Shown here one piece after another: positions 7,674 to 16,404 of a stretch of DNA of 16,854 nt. Below the pieces are notes generated by a model. It did no database searches. It was given only the letters and a program-made list of their open reading frames with translations, and was not told the DNA's origin. The stretch lies in assembly GCA_002343845.1 (NCBI GenBank), contig DDSQ01000165.1, positions 5,611 to 22,464 on the forward strand, read 5' to 3'. The first letter of the stretch is position 1. Every line of letters begins with the position of its first letter. This DNA comes from Planctomycetes bacterium UBA2386 (GTDB taxonomy: Bacteria; Planctomycetota; UBA1135; UBA2386). The position numbers and the translations under genes were made by a program.

Positions 7674-7701
7674 TTGCACCGCCAAGTAAACGCGGTAGCG
7701 T
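7674..7701 (+). promoter_or_regulatory. Possible sigma-70-type promoter of the hydrolase gene
   Basis: TTGCAC (7674-7679) and TAGCGT (7696-7701) are separated by 16 bases. Transcription would begin about at the ATG at 7709, giving a leaderless mRNA, which agrees with the absence of a Shine-Dalgarno site there. Both boxes match the consensus only partly; the prediction is weak. Confidence 0.3.
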
Positions 7702-7708
7702 GGCCTGC

Positions 7709-9214
7709 ATGCGCCGCCTGTCACTCCCTCTGGTCTTGCTGCCCTGCCCGACCGCGATCGCGATCGCCCAAGGCGCGGACGGCACCCGCCGCGACCCCGC
7801 GGCGCCCGTTCCCGCGACCGTGGTGCGCGACCTGCAGTACCACGACGGCTTCGCCAGGAGCCCACGCCGCAACGAACTCGACCTCTACTTGCCGCGTGAC
7901 GTCCAGAGCCCGCCGCTCGTGATGTTCGTGCATGGCGGCGCGTGGACCGGCGGGAGCAAGGACTTCGGCGCCCCGCTGGCGCACGCGCTGGCGCAGCACG
8001 GCATCGCGTGTGCGTGCATCAACACGCAGCAGTTCCCGTTCGGCAAGCCGGCGGCGATGGTCATGGACTGCGGGCACGCACTCGCGTGGTTGCACCGGAA
8101 CGCCAAGCAGTACGGCTACGACGGCGATCGCCTGTTCATGCTCGGGCATTCGTCCGGTGGGCATCTCGTCAGTTGGCTCGCGCTCGACGGCGAGCGGCTG
8201 GCGTCGGCAGGCGTGCCGCGCTCGAGCCTGCGTGGGGCCGTCGCCCTGTCGGGCGTGTACGAGGTGCGCACCCGCCACGTGGTGCTCGAGAAGGTGTTCG
8301 GCAACGACCTGAGCGTGCGCAGGGATGGTTCGCCGCTCACCCACGCTTCGGCCGGCGACCCGCCGATGCTGCTGCTGTGGGGCGAACGTGATCTGGCGGG
8401 CCTGTCGTTGTGCGGGCGCATGCTCCGCGACCGGCTGCGCGACAGCGATGTCTCCGTCGTCGCCGAAGAACTCGCGGGGCGCGATCACATCGACTACGTG
8501 CTCGGCCTCGGCAATCCCCGCGACGCGGTGCTGTCGCGCATCGTCGCCTTCGTGCAGGCGCCACCCGGCGCGCCACCGGCGGCGATCGAGCGCCGGCGGC
8601 CAGCAGCACCCGTGTCCCTGCGGCTCGCCGGTGCCGATGTGGTGGTGCAGCGGCCCGAGGGGCCGGTCGCCCTGGCGACCGTGGTCTGGGTCGTGACCGA
8701 TCCCGCGGAACAAGCGCTCGCGACGGCGGTCGGCAATGCACTCGTCCCGTTCGGCGCCGCGTTCGTCCGGGTCGCGGGCGCCGCGGATGCCGGCAGGGTG
8801 GCAGCGCTCTGGCGCCAGTTGCGGATGCAGGCAGCGATCTTGGGCGTGCCGGCCCCAACGTGCCTGGGCGGGACAGCACGGGGCGGCGCGTTGGTGCTGG
8901 CGGCGGATCTGGCGCGGCGTGACGGACTGCACGGCCGCGTCGTGCTGGGCGGCGCGCTCGGTCAGGCCCCGGACCTGCTGGCGAAGCTCGCGATCAGCAA
9001 GGAGCAGCGCCCCTCGCTCCTGCTGGCGCAGGGCGACGGCGACCCGAAGGCGCAACGCGACATCACGGCGGCGTTCGCGACCCAACTCGTGATCCAGCAG
9101 TTCGACGTGCACCTGATCGACTCCCATCGCGGCTCGACGGCACGAGCGATCGCCGGTCTCGGCGATACCGACGATGTGCTGCTGCCGGCGTTGCGCGCAT
9201 TCGCGTTGCCGTGA
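7709..9214 (+). CDS. Exported alpha/beta hydrolase (esterase/lipase type) with a second, degenerate hydrolase-like domain
   Basis: A 501-residue protein with a signal peptide (about 1-21, ending AIAQ). Residues about 40-285 are an alpha/beta hydrolase of the BD-FAE/carboxylesterase type: oxyanion-hole HGGAW (75-79), nucleophile elbow GHSSGG with S148, and likely triad partners D228 (in GERD) and H260 (in GRDHIDYV). It probably hydrolyses an ester outside the cytoplasm. Residues about 300-501 look like a second alpha/beta unit (strands VVWVV, RVVLGG, PSLLLAQGDGD) with an elbow-like GGTARGG that lacks the serine, so it is probably non-catalytic. The ATG at 7709 is chosen over a GTG at 7700 because it starts the signal peptide directly. 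The gene is divergent from the selenoprotein gene with a 109-bp gap. Confidence 0.85.
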   Translation: MRRLSLPLVLLPCPTAIAIAQGADGTRRDPAAPVPATVVRDLQYHDGFARSPRRNELDLYLPRDVQSPPLVMFVHGGAWTGGSKDFGAPLAHALAQHGIACACINTQQFPFGKPAAMVMDCGHALAWLHRNAKQYGYDGDRLFMLGHSSGGHLVSWLALDGERLASAGVPRSSLRGAVALSGVYEVRTRHVVLEKVFGNDLSVRRDGSPLTHASAGDPPMLLLWGERDLAGLSLCGRMLRDRLRDSDVSVVAEELAGRDHIDYVLGLGNPRDAVLSRIVAFVQAPPGAPPAAIERRRPAAPVSLRLAGADVVVQRPEGPVALATVVWVVTDPAEQALATAVGNALVPFGAAFVRVAGAADAGRVAALWRQLRMQAAILGVPAPTCLGGTARGGALVLAADLARRDGLHGRVVLGGALGQAPDLLAKLAISKEQRPSLLLAQGDGDPKAQRDITAAFATQLVIQQFDVHLIDSHRGSTARAIAGLGDTDDVLLPALRAFALP

Positions 9215-9221
9215 TCGTCGC

Positions 9222-9247
9222 GGCGTCGGACGACGGTCGCCGACGCC
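9222..9247 (+). terminator. Hairpin after the hydrolase gene, probable terminator
   Basis: A perfect 8-bp inverted repeat, GGCGTCGG (9222-9229) and CCGACGCC (9240-9247), with a 10-base loop starts 7 bases after the hydrolase stop codon. No T-run follows, so termination may be Rho-dependent or hairpin-only. Confidence 0.5.
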
Positions 9248-9412
9248 CCTGCCGACGAACGACCGAATTTCACTCGCAGCGCGGTATTCCGTTCGGATGC
9301 GGGGACCGCTCGCCCGCCGCTTGCGACGGCGCCGGATCCGACCTGTTCGCCACCCGCGACTCGCGTACACTCCAACGTCCCCGCATCGCGTTCCCCTGGA
9401 GGCCATCCGCCG

Positions 9413-10279
9413 ATGACGATCCTGGTTGCCACGGACTTCTCGCCCGCCACGAACACGCTCTGCGCCGAGGCAGCACGCTGGGCCGCCCGGCTCGGCGGCG
9501 AGACGACCCTGCTGCACGTCGTGCACGATCCGGTCTTGGCCCCGGCCCTCACCCACGATGTGCCCGGCGACGTCGCGCGGGCGAAGGCGAAGCTGCGCGG
9601 CTTCGCCGATGCAATGCCGGTCGGCACCAAGGTGACCACGGAAGTGCAGGCCGCGGACGACGTCGCGGCGGCGATCCTGGCGCGGGTGGCGAAGGCCGAC
9701 GTCCGGTTCGTGTTCTTGTGCTCGAGCAACAAGTCGATGCTCGACACCCTTCGGCTCGGGTCGGTCGCCGCCAAGGTCGTGCGCAAGAGCCCGGTGCCCG
9801 TGGTCTGCTTCCCACCCACGGCACAGACGCGCAATCCGGCCGCGACCGGCGGCATCCTGCTCACGACCGATCGCTCGGACGAGTCGCAGCGTGCGTTCGG
9901 CCCCACGTTCGCGCTGGCGCGCCAGCTCGGGCTGCCGGTCACCCTCTGCGGCGTGGCCGAGCTCGCGGTTGCCGAGCCCCTCGTCGGCGTCAGCATGGGC
10001 GGGGACATCTGGCCGGGGTTGGCGACCGAATGGAAGGAGGCGCTGACGCGGCTCGTGGCCACGACGGGCGCCAATCCCCCCCCGCGGGTCGTCGTCGAAG
10101 CCGGCGTCGGTGCGGCTTCGGCGATCTGCGAGTGCATCGGGCGCGAAGGCGTGGCCTACGTCGCGATGGCGACCCATGGGCGCTCGGGCCTGCGGCGGTT
10201 CCTGCTCGGCTCGGTGACCGAGGCCGTGCTCGCCCGATCCCCGGTGCCGGTGATCGTGTTCCCGCCGGCATCGAAGTGA
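9413..10279 (+). CDS. Tandem-domain universal stress protein (UspA family)
   Basis: A cytoplasmic 288-residue protein made of two UspA domains (about 1-136 and 146-285), each starting with a beta-strand plus aspartate ([17 protein letters not shown]) and ending with the conserved SPVPV(I/V) strand. The second domain has THGRSG and LLGSV (G266, S267), close to the ATP-binding pattern G-x2-G-x9-G(S/T) but with the first glycine replaced by alanine. The first domain has LRLGSV (116-117) but lacks both earlier glycines, so its nucleotide site looks degenerate. These proteins support survival under starvation, oxidative or respiratory stress; the specific role is unknown. GGAGG lies 10 bases before the ATG, which supports the start. 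Confidence 0.93.
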   Translation: MTILVATDFSPATNTLCAEAARWAARLGGETTLLHVVHDPVLAPALTHDVPGDVARAKAKLRGFADAMPVGTKVTTEVQAADDVAAAILARVAKADVRFVFLCSSNKSMLDTLRLGSVAAKVVRKSPVPVVCFPPTAQTRNPAATGGILLTTDRSDESQRAFGPTFALARQLGLPVTLCGVAELAVAEPLVGVSMGGDIWPGLATEWKEALTRLVATTGANPPPRVVVEAGVGAASAICECIGREGVAYVAMATHGRSGLRRFLLGSVTEAVLARSPVPVIVFPPASK

Positions 10280-10285
10280 GCGGGA

Positions 10286-10316
10286 GGCTCGGCGCCCCGC
10301 GGCGACGGCGGGAGCC
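10286..10316 (+). terminator. Weak hairpin after the universal stress protein gene
   Basis: GGCTC (10286-10290) can pair with GAGCC (10312-10316), enclosing a smaller CGCC/GGCG stem. It starts 7 bases after the stop codon. There is no T-tract, and GC-rich DNA often forms such stems by chance. Confidence 0.28.
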
Positions 10317-10370
10317 ACGCGCACTCATGTCGTGGAAGTATGCGTCTCGACAGGCGTTCCCATCCCCAGC

Positions 10371-11396
<1,026 letters not shown>

Positions 11397-11399
11397 CGG

Positions 11400-12221
11400 T
11401 CACGGCCCCTTGGCGCCGATCGGCAGCAATCCGTGCTCCTTCAGGATCGCCTGCCCATCGGCGCCGAGCGCCAGCGCCCGGAACGCCGCCGCGCCGCGGG
11501 GTTCCTTGGCCTCGCGGGTCTCCGAGATCGAGTAGAGCACCGGCGTGTTCTCGGCCTCTGGCACCGTCACCGTCACCACGCCGTCGACGCCGCGGCACGT
11601 CGTCGTGTAGACGATCGCGGCGTCGGCCTCGCCGGCGACGAGTCTCGCCAGCACCGCAGCCGCGCTGTCGCCTTCCGCGGCGGGCGTCACTTCGAGCTGC
11701 TGCCGCGACAACACCCAGCGTCCGTGCCGGCCGATCGAGGACGAACGTGCGCCGAGCGCGACCCGCACATCGGGACGCGCGAGGTCGCGCAGCGAGCGGA
11801 TGCCCTTGGCATCGCCTGCGCGCACGGCGATCGCGATGCGGCTGCGCGCGAGCTCGGTCGGACTGTGGGCAGCGAGCAGGGCCGACGCGGCGAAGCGCGA
11901 CATCAGCGACGAGTCGCCGATGGCGACGACGTCGGCGCGTTCGCCGGCGTTCATGCGCGCCAACAGACGCGCGCCGCCCGCGACGACGAGTTCGACCCGC
12001 CCCCCAGGATGGTCGGCCTCGTAGCGACGCGCGAGGGCCTGGAACGCAGGCCCGAGCGAGGCCGTGGCGAAGACGACGACGGTGTGGGGACCGGCCGGCG
12101 CGTCGGCGGACGGGGCGACGGCGGCTGGTGCAGCCTCGGCACCGCGACTGCCGCATGCTGCGGCGACGACGGCGACGGCGACCCCGAGGACGAACGGGGA
12201 GGTCCAGCGCCGAGCGTTCAT
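11400..12221 (-). CDS. ModA-like periplasmic substrate-binding protein at the end of the nos operon
   Basis: A 273-residue exported protein, possibly a lipoprotein: a hydrophobic leader ends VAAAC (C23), a weak lipobox. From about residue 47 it follows the type II binding-protein layout of molybdate-binding ModA: VFATASLGPAFQALARRYE, AGGARLLARMNAG, ADVVAIGD and GEADAAIVYTTT (197-208). The ligand is unknown; molybdate, tungstate, another oxyanion or a nos-related factor are all possible. No ABC permease of the Mod type adjoins it. It is coupled to the preceding membrane-protein gene by a 4-bp ATGA overlap, so it is expressed with the nos genes and probably serves them. The fold assignment is secure; the function is not. 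Confidence 0.82.
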   Translation of the reverse strand: MNARRWTSPFVLGVAVAVVAAACGSRGAEAAPAAVAPSADAPAGPHTVVVFATASLGPAFQALARRYEADHPGGRVELVVAGGARLLARMNAGERADVVAIGDSSLMSRFAASALLAAHSPTELARSRIAIAVRAGDAKGIRSLRDLARPDVRVALGARSSSIGRHGRWVLSRQQLEVTPAAEGDSAAAVLARLVAGEADAAIVYTTTCRGVDGVVTVTVPEAENTPVLYSISETREAKEPRGAAAFRALALGADGQAILKEHGLLPIGAKGP

Positions 12222-12868
12222 GCCGGCACCACCGCGAGCGACCTCGCTTGCCGTCGACCCACCCACAGGTGCCACAACGTGAGTGCCCACACGCCGGCGG
12301 TGAACGCGCCGAGCAGCAGCGAGCCGCCCTGCGGCATGCTCCAGGTCAGGAAGTTGGCGATCTGCTTTTCCCCGAAGATCACGGGCATGAACGGTTCGAT
12401 CCGCACCGGGGCCTTCGGGTCGAGCTGGTGGCCGAACTCGTACAGCATCCAGACGAACCGCACGAAGGCGATGCCCGACACGTAGGCGGCGATCATCGAC
12501 AGGTCGATCAGCGCGCGCACGTTGCCGAGCAGCGCGGCCCGCAGCGAGAGCAGCGCCATGGCCACCAGCGCGAACGGAATCCAGTCGAGATCCCGCAGCT
12601 CGTCGCGCGTGATCGTGCGCATGCCGATGTAGTGGTTGAGCGTGTTGATCTCCTGGATGTCGTGCCCGTCGTTGCCGCCGACGACCTGGTAGGAGTAGAT
12701 GTCCATCTTCAGGCCCTCGGGGTACTGCGGGGCCTTCATGCTGATCCGCCACAGCGGGAACAGAAAACTCAGCACGAGCGGGACGACCAGCACGACCAGC
12801 AACCAGCGCGAACGCACGCGCAGCGGCGCATCGAGGAACTCCCAGAAGTTGTCAGCAGGCGGGCGCAT
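12218..12868 (-). CDS. nos-operon-associated integral membrane protein of unknown function
   Basis: A 216-residue protein with about four membrane segments (22-40, 97-115, 120-141 and 180-203) and a sizeable non-membrane loop after the first. That loop has distinctive, conserved-looking motifs: KAPQYPEGL (45-53) and NTLNHYIGM (75-83); a later segment EPFMPVIFGEKQIANF (158-173) precedes the last helix. I recall similar proteins beside nos genes of clade II N2O reducers, but cannot verify that here. The histidine and methionines in the loop could bind copper; that is inference. A GGAG six bases before the ATG supports the start. It sits 12 bp after nosY and overlaps the ModA-like gene, so it is a nos operon member. 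Confidence 0.75.
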   Translation of the reverse strand: MRPPADNFWEFLDAPLRVRSRWLLVVLVVPLVLSFLFPLWRISMKAPQYPEGLKMDIYSYQVVGGNDGHDIQEINTLNHYIGMRTITRDELRDLDWIPFALVAMALLSLRAALLGNVRALIDLSMIAAYVSGIAFVRFVWMLYEFGHQLDPKAPVRIEPFMPVIFGEKQIANFLTWSMPQGGSLLLGAFTAGVWALTLWHLWVGRRQARSLAVVPA

Positions 12869-12880
12869 CAGGGTCTCCGT

Positions 12881-13720
12881 TCACACGAGGTCGTGGCGGC
12901 GGAACGCGCCGAGGCTCCACGACCAGGCAGTGAGTCCGAGCAACAACGGCCAGCCGATGCCGATACACAGCATCGCGGTGCCGCCGATCTTGTTGGCGAG
13001 GAAGAAGCCGACCGGACCGAAGGTCGACAGTTCGGGCTGTGCTGCCGACAGCAGGGCCAGCCGCGCGCACTGCACCGGGTTCAGCGCGGCCAGGGCCACG
13101 ACCGCGGACGGCGGCAGTTCCCACTGCAGCATCACGCCGACCAACGCGAAGTCGATCAACGCCACGCCGAGCGCCCAGATCAGGATCGTCAGCATCAGCG
13201 CCTTCGCCTGGTTGCGCACCAGCGTCGACACCAGCAGGCCCAGCGAGACGAAACACAGCAGCAACGCCGTGCTCACCGCCATGCCCCGCAGCAGGAAGTC
13301 CCAGGGCACGTCCTGGCCGAACGCCATCGCCCCGACCAACCCCATCACCGGCATCGCCACCAGCAAGGGCAGGCAGAGGGCGCCGATCCGCACCAGGCTC
13401 GTGCCGACGAAGTAGCCGGTGCGGCTGACCGGGTTCGCGAGCAGCAACTCGAGCGAGCCGTCGTCGCGCGCGGTGTTGACGACCTGGCCGGTCGCCGACA
13501 GCGCCAGCAGCGGCAGCAGGAACAGCAGCGCGTGGCTCCACGACATCAGGGCGCGCCCCATGCCGGTGAAGCCGATCACGCCCGACTCACGCAGGCCGAC
13601 CAGGACGAACAGGCCGGCGAGGATCGCGTGCACGCAGAGGCAGAAGATGAGCCACCGCGACCGCAGCACCTCGGCGAAGTCGAGCCGGGCGACGACGGCG
13701 ATCTCGCGCGTGAGCTTCAT
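12881..13720 (-). CDS. nosY: NosY, ABC-2 type permease for N2O reductase maturation
   Basis: NosY is the membrane part of the NosDFY ABC complex, which supports assembly of the copper-sulfide site of nitrous-oxide reductase. The 279-residue protein has an N-terminal amphipathic stretch and about six membrane segments (22-42, 62-80, 107-131, 145-168, 174-196, 250-272). The sequence DDGSLELLLANPVSRTGYF after the second helix is the ABC-2/NosY coupling region. The ATG overlaps the nosL stop by 4 bp. The placement next to nosF and nosL makes the specific name reliable. Confidence 0.93.
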   Translation of the reverse strand: MKLTREIAVVARLDFAEVLRSRWLIFCLCVHAILAGLFVLVGLRESGVIGFTGMGRALMSWSHALLFLLPLLALSATGQVVNTARDDGSLELLLANPVSRTGYFVGTSLVRIGALCLPLLVAMPVMGLVGAMAFGQDVPWDFLLRGMAVSTALLLCFVSLGLLVSTLVRNQAKALMLTILIWALGVALIDFALVGVMLQWELPPSAVVALAALNPVQCARLALLSAAQPELSTFGPVGFFLANKIGGTAMLCIGIGWPLLLGLTAWSWSLGAFRRHDLV

Positions 13721-14187
13721 CGCTTGTCCCCGTGGCCGGTGGTCCGCTGCAGGCAACGCTGCCGGCATTCGTCGTGGTCGATCGCGCCCGGGGTGCCGGC
13801 GTCCACGGCGCCGAAGCCGAACCCCATCGGCGTCGGCGACACCGACACGAAGGCCACGCGATCGCGCGCGATCCAGCGGGCTTCCTGGTGGTGTCGGAAG
13901 AACACCGAGTGCAGGTCCGGGTGCTGTTCCTCGATCCAGAGGAACAGGCAGCCCGGGTCGTCGAACGCGTGAACACGCCCGTCCTTGGTCGTCGCCTGGG
14001 CCGCGAACGGCGGCTCGCCGACGTGCATGCCGCACGCCACGCACGCCGCCTTGTCCCAGACGAGTTCGGCGGGGCCGTCGGGCAGCTTCCCCGACGCCAG
14101 CACCGACCAGCCGATCGCCGTGCCGACGATCGCCAGCACGAGCGCGAGCAGGGTCAGCGGCAGGAAGCGGGTCACCAGTGCGTTCAT
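13717..14187 (-). CDS. nosL: NosL-like copper chaperone, membrane-anchored
   Basis: NosL binds Cu(I) and helps deliver it to apo-NosZ with NosDFY. The 156-residue protein carries the NosL signature CVACGMHVGEPPFAAQ (C49, C52, M54) and the following F(D)DPGCLFLW block (75-84). Instead of a lipobox it has one uncleaved-looking hydrophobic helix (about 8-30), so it is probably tethered to the inner membrane facing the periplasm. The C-terminus has an extra C141-x3-C145 pair that could bind another metal ion or form a disulfide. Its start overlaps the nosF stop and its stop overlaps the nosY start (both ATGA), showing tight coupling. Confidence 0.9.
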   Translation of the reverse strand: MNALVTRFLPLTLLALVLAIVGTAIGWSVLASGKLPDGPAELVWDKAACVACGMHVGEPPFAAQATTKDGRVHAFDDPGCLFLWIEEQHPDLHSVFFRHHQEARWIARDRVAFVSVSPTPMGFGFGAVDAGTPGAIDHDECRQRCLQRTTGHGDKR

Positions 14188-15068
14188 GGCTGTGGTCTCC
14201 GGGTGCCGAGATCGAGACGTTCGACGTCGCGCGCGACGACGTCCTGTACCTGGCCGTCCAGCGAGCGGCCGATTTCGGCGAGCAGCCGCGCGCGCTCGGC
14301 CACCGGCAACGACTTGTTCCACCAGCCCCCGGCCCCCCGCGAGAACCCGCGGTCGCGCAACCACCCATCGGCGCCGTCGCCGGCCGCGCGCACCTCGATC
14401 ACCGCCTCGGCGTGTTCGTCGAGCCAGGCGTTCGCCGCGCCCTGCCAGGCGACCTGGCCGTCGGCCAGCACGACGACGGCCTCGACCAGCCTGCGGATCT
14501 CGTCGAGCCGATGCGAGCAGAGCAACACCGAGGTCGCCGCGGGCAAGCGCTCGACGAGCCGGAAGAACGCGCTCCGGCTGCGCGGATCCATGCTCGCCGT
14601 CGGTTCGTCGAGGACGAGCAGTTCCGCCCCGGACGCCAGCGCCAGCGCCGCCAGCACCTTCTGGCGCTGGCCGCCCGACAACGCCCGGAACGGTCGCCGC
14701 GCCAGTTCGCCGAGGTCGACCCCGAGCTCGGCGGCGATCGCGCCGACTTCTTCGACGCTGCGACCGCGCAGACCGCTCACCGCCCGCACGACGTCGCGCA
14801 CCGGGGCGGCGAAGCGCGGCGCGACCTGCGGCACGTAGGCGATGCGGTGCGCGAGGCCCGAGCGCTCTTCGCCGACCCGCACGCCATCGCACCGGACTTC
14901 GCCCGCAGCCCCGAGCGAGCCCATCAGCACGCGGACGAGCGTCGACTTGCCCGACCCGTTGGGGCCGATCAACGCCGTGCGGCTGCCGGCGGGCAGGCGC
15001 ATCGTGACGTCGCGCAGGGCTTCGACCCGACCGAAGCGCTTGCCGATGCGGTGCAGTTCAACGTCCAC
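14184..15068 (-). CDS. nosF: NosF, ABC transporter ATPase for N2O reductase maturation
   Basis: The cytoplasmic ATPase of the NosDFY complex, 294 residues. Visible motifs in order are Walker A GPNGSGKST, Q-loop YVPQ, signature LSGGQRQKV, Walker B LLVLDEPTASMD and the H-loop in CSHRLDE. The last 70 residues form the C-terminal extension usual in NosF-type ATPases. The GTG at 15068 is chosen because GGAGG lies six bases upstream and the protein then begins with the normal VELHRIGKRFG; this makes it overlap the end of nosD by 11 bp. Position between nosD and nosL/nosY supports the name over a general ABC ATPase. Confidence 0.93.
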   Translation of the reverse strand: MDVELHRIGKRFGRVEALRDVTMRLPAGSRTALIGPNGSGKSTLVRVLMGSLGAAGEVRCDGVRVGEERSGLAHRIAYVPQVAPRFAAPVRDVVRAVSGLRGRSVEEVGAIAAELGVDLGELARRPFRALSGGQRQKVLAALALASGAELLVLDEPTASMDPRSRSAFFRLVERLPAATSVLLCSHRLDEIRRLVEAVVVLADGQVAWQGAANAWLDEHAEAVIEVRAAGDGADGWLRDRGFSRGAGGWWNKSLPVAERARLLAEIGRSLDGQVQDVVARDVERLDLGTRRPQP

Positions 15069-16365
15069 GGTGCGCCTCCGGGGTCCAGGCCATGGCGATC
15101 GGAGCCATTCGCGGCGTCGCGTCGTGCAACAGGCGCCGCGGCGCGAACAGGGGCATGACCTCGCCGACCACGTCGACGAGCCCCATCGCCGGCGAACCAT
15201 GCAGCAGCGCCAGTTCGGGATACCGCCCCTCGAGCTGCGTCGACAACCGGCGGAACTCGAACGGCACGTCGCCGCGGCCGTCGCCGTCGAAGTCGTAGCC
15301 CTGGTAGCTGTCGTAGTAGTTGCCGCGGAAGTCGCAGGCGAGCGCATCGCCCTGGCCGCCGACCTTGATCACGGCGCCGTTGTCGCGGAACTCGTTGTCC
15401 ACGAACTCGCTGCGCTGCGCGCGGCTGTGCAGCGACACTGCGTTCTCGGCGAACCGCAGCACGTTGCGTCGGTAGCGGTTGTGGTGCGCGGGATCGAGCG
15501 GCGACGCATCGACGTAGATGCCGGTCGTGTTGGCCAGCAGCCAGCAGTCCTCGACCGTGATGTTGCCGGCCTCCTTGAGGCCGATGCCGATGCCGGCAGC
15601 ACCACCGGCCTTGGCCAGCAGGTTGCGCGCCAGGGTGATGTCGCGCGAGTACATCACGAACACTCCGACCTCGTCCTCGACGTAGCGGCTGTCCTCGACC
15701 ACGTTCTCGTGGCTGTACATGAAGTGCGTGCCGTAACGGCAGCGCATCACGGTGTTGCGGCGCAGGTGGTTGCGCGACGAGTACCACACGACGATGTCGC
15801 GCGCGTCCGTCACCATGTTGTCGGTGATCTCGGAGTCGTTGGTCTCCCACAGGCGGATGCCGTCGCCGCGCAGGCCCATCGCCGGCAAGCCGGTGCCCAC
15901 CACCGTGTTGCCGCGCACGACCGCGCGGCGGCACTTCTCGAGCAGGATGCCGAACAGGGCGTCCCGGACGGTGAGGCCCTCCACCACCAGGTCGTTGCCC
16001 TGCAGGTGCACGCCGCCGTCCATCATGTCGAACCGCTGGCCGCTGCCGACGACCGTGAAGCCGCGCAGCTGCACGCCGTCGGCCTGCACGCGCACGGTCG
16101 AACCGTTCTCTGCGTGCACCACCGCGTCGGCTGGGCCGTGGATCACCAGCGGCTTGTCGATCCGCAGCGGACCCTGGTGCCGCCCCGGCAGCAGGCGCAG
16201 CGTGGCGCCTGGTGCTGCGGCGGCGATCGCCGCTGTCAGGGCATCACCGGCAGGGACCGGCGTGCCGTCCGTCGACGGCGTGAGCCACGAAGGCGCCGTC
16301 GGCGGGGTCACGTCGCTGCGGCAAGCAGCGAACGCAAGCAGCAGGAGTGCGGCGCGTCGGGGCAT
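15058..16365 (-). CDS. nosD: NosD, periplasmic beta-helix maturation protein
   Basis: NosD is the periplasmic partner of NosFY and contacts NosZ during copper-site assembly. The 435-residue protein has a leader that may end in a lipobox-like AFAAC (C15), then about 75-335 a right-handed beta-helix of the CASH type, seen as repeated N-x-(V/I) strand turns such as RGNTVVG, TDNMVTD, RRNTVMR and RRNVLRF. The C-terminal NYYDSYQGYDFDGDG followed by RGDVPF (349-368) is the calcium-like GDGxGDxP signature typical of NosD proteins. It starts 39 bp after the nosZ stop, with only a weak purine-rich site, and overlaps nosF. The identification is firm from fold and context. Confidence 0.94.
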   Translation of the reverse strand: MPRRAALLLLAFAACRSDVTPPTAPSWLTPSTDGTPVPAGDALTAAIAAAAPGATLRLLPGRHQGPLRIDKPLVIHGPADAVVHAENGSTVRVQADGVQLRGFTVVGSGQRFDMMDGGVHLQGNDLVVEGLTVRDALFGILLEKCRRAVVRGNTVVGTGLPAMGLRGDGIRLWETNDSEITDNMVTDARDIVVWYSSRNHLRRNTVMRCRYGTHFMYSHENVVEDSRYVEDEVGVFVMYSRDITLARNLLAKAGGAAGIGIGLKEAGNITVEDCWLLANTTGIYVDASPLDPAHHNRYRRNVLRFAENAVSLHSRAQRSEFVDNEFRDNGAVIKVGGQGDALACDFRGNYYDSYQGYDFDGDGRGDVPFEFRRLSTQLEGRYPELALLHGSPAMGLVDVVGEVMPLFAPRRLLHDATPRMAPIAMAWTPEAHRGR

Positions 16366-16404
16366 GGTGGCTCGTCTTCACGGGAGTGGCGGCAGCGCGT
16401 GACG

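Noticed and set aside
9344..9371. Possible promoter before the universal stress protein gene (TACACT as -10 box)
   Set aside because: No acceptable -35 box lies at 16-18 bases upstream, so the hexamer alone is not enough evidence.
7721..10324. An 867-codon open frame on the minus strand
   Set aside because: It is antisense to the hydrolase and universal stress protein genes, both of which have clear family motifs; there is no domain in the shadow.
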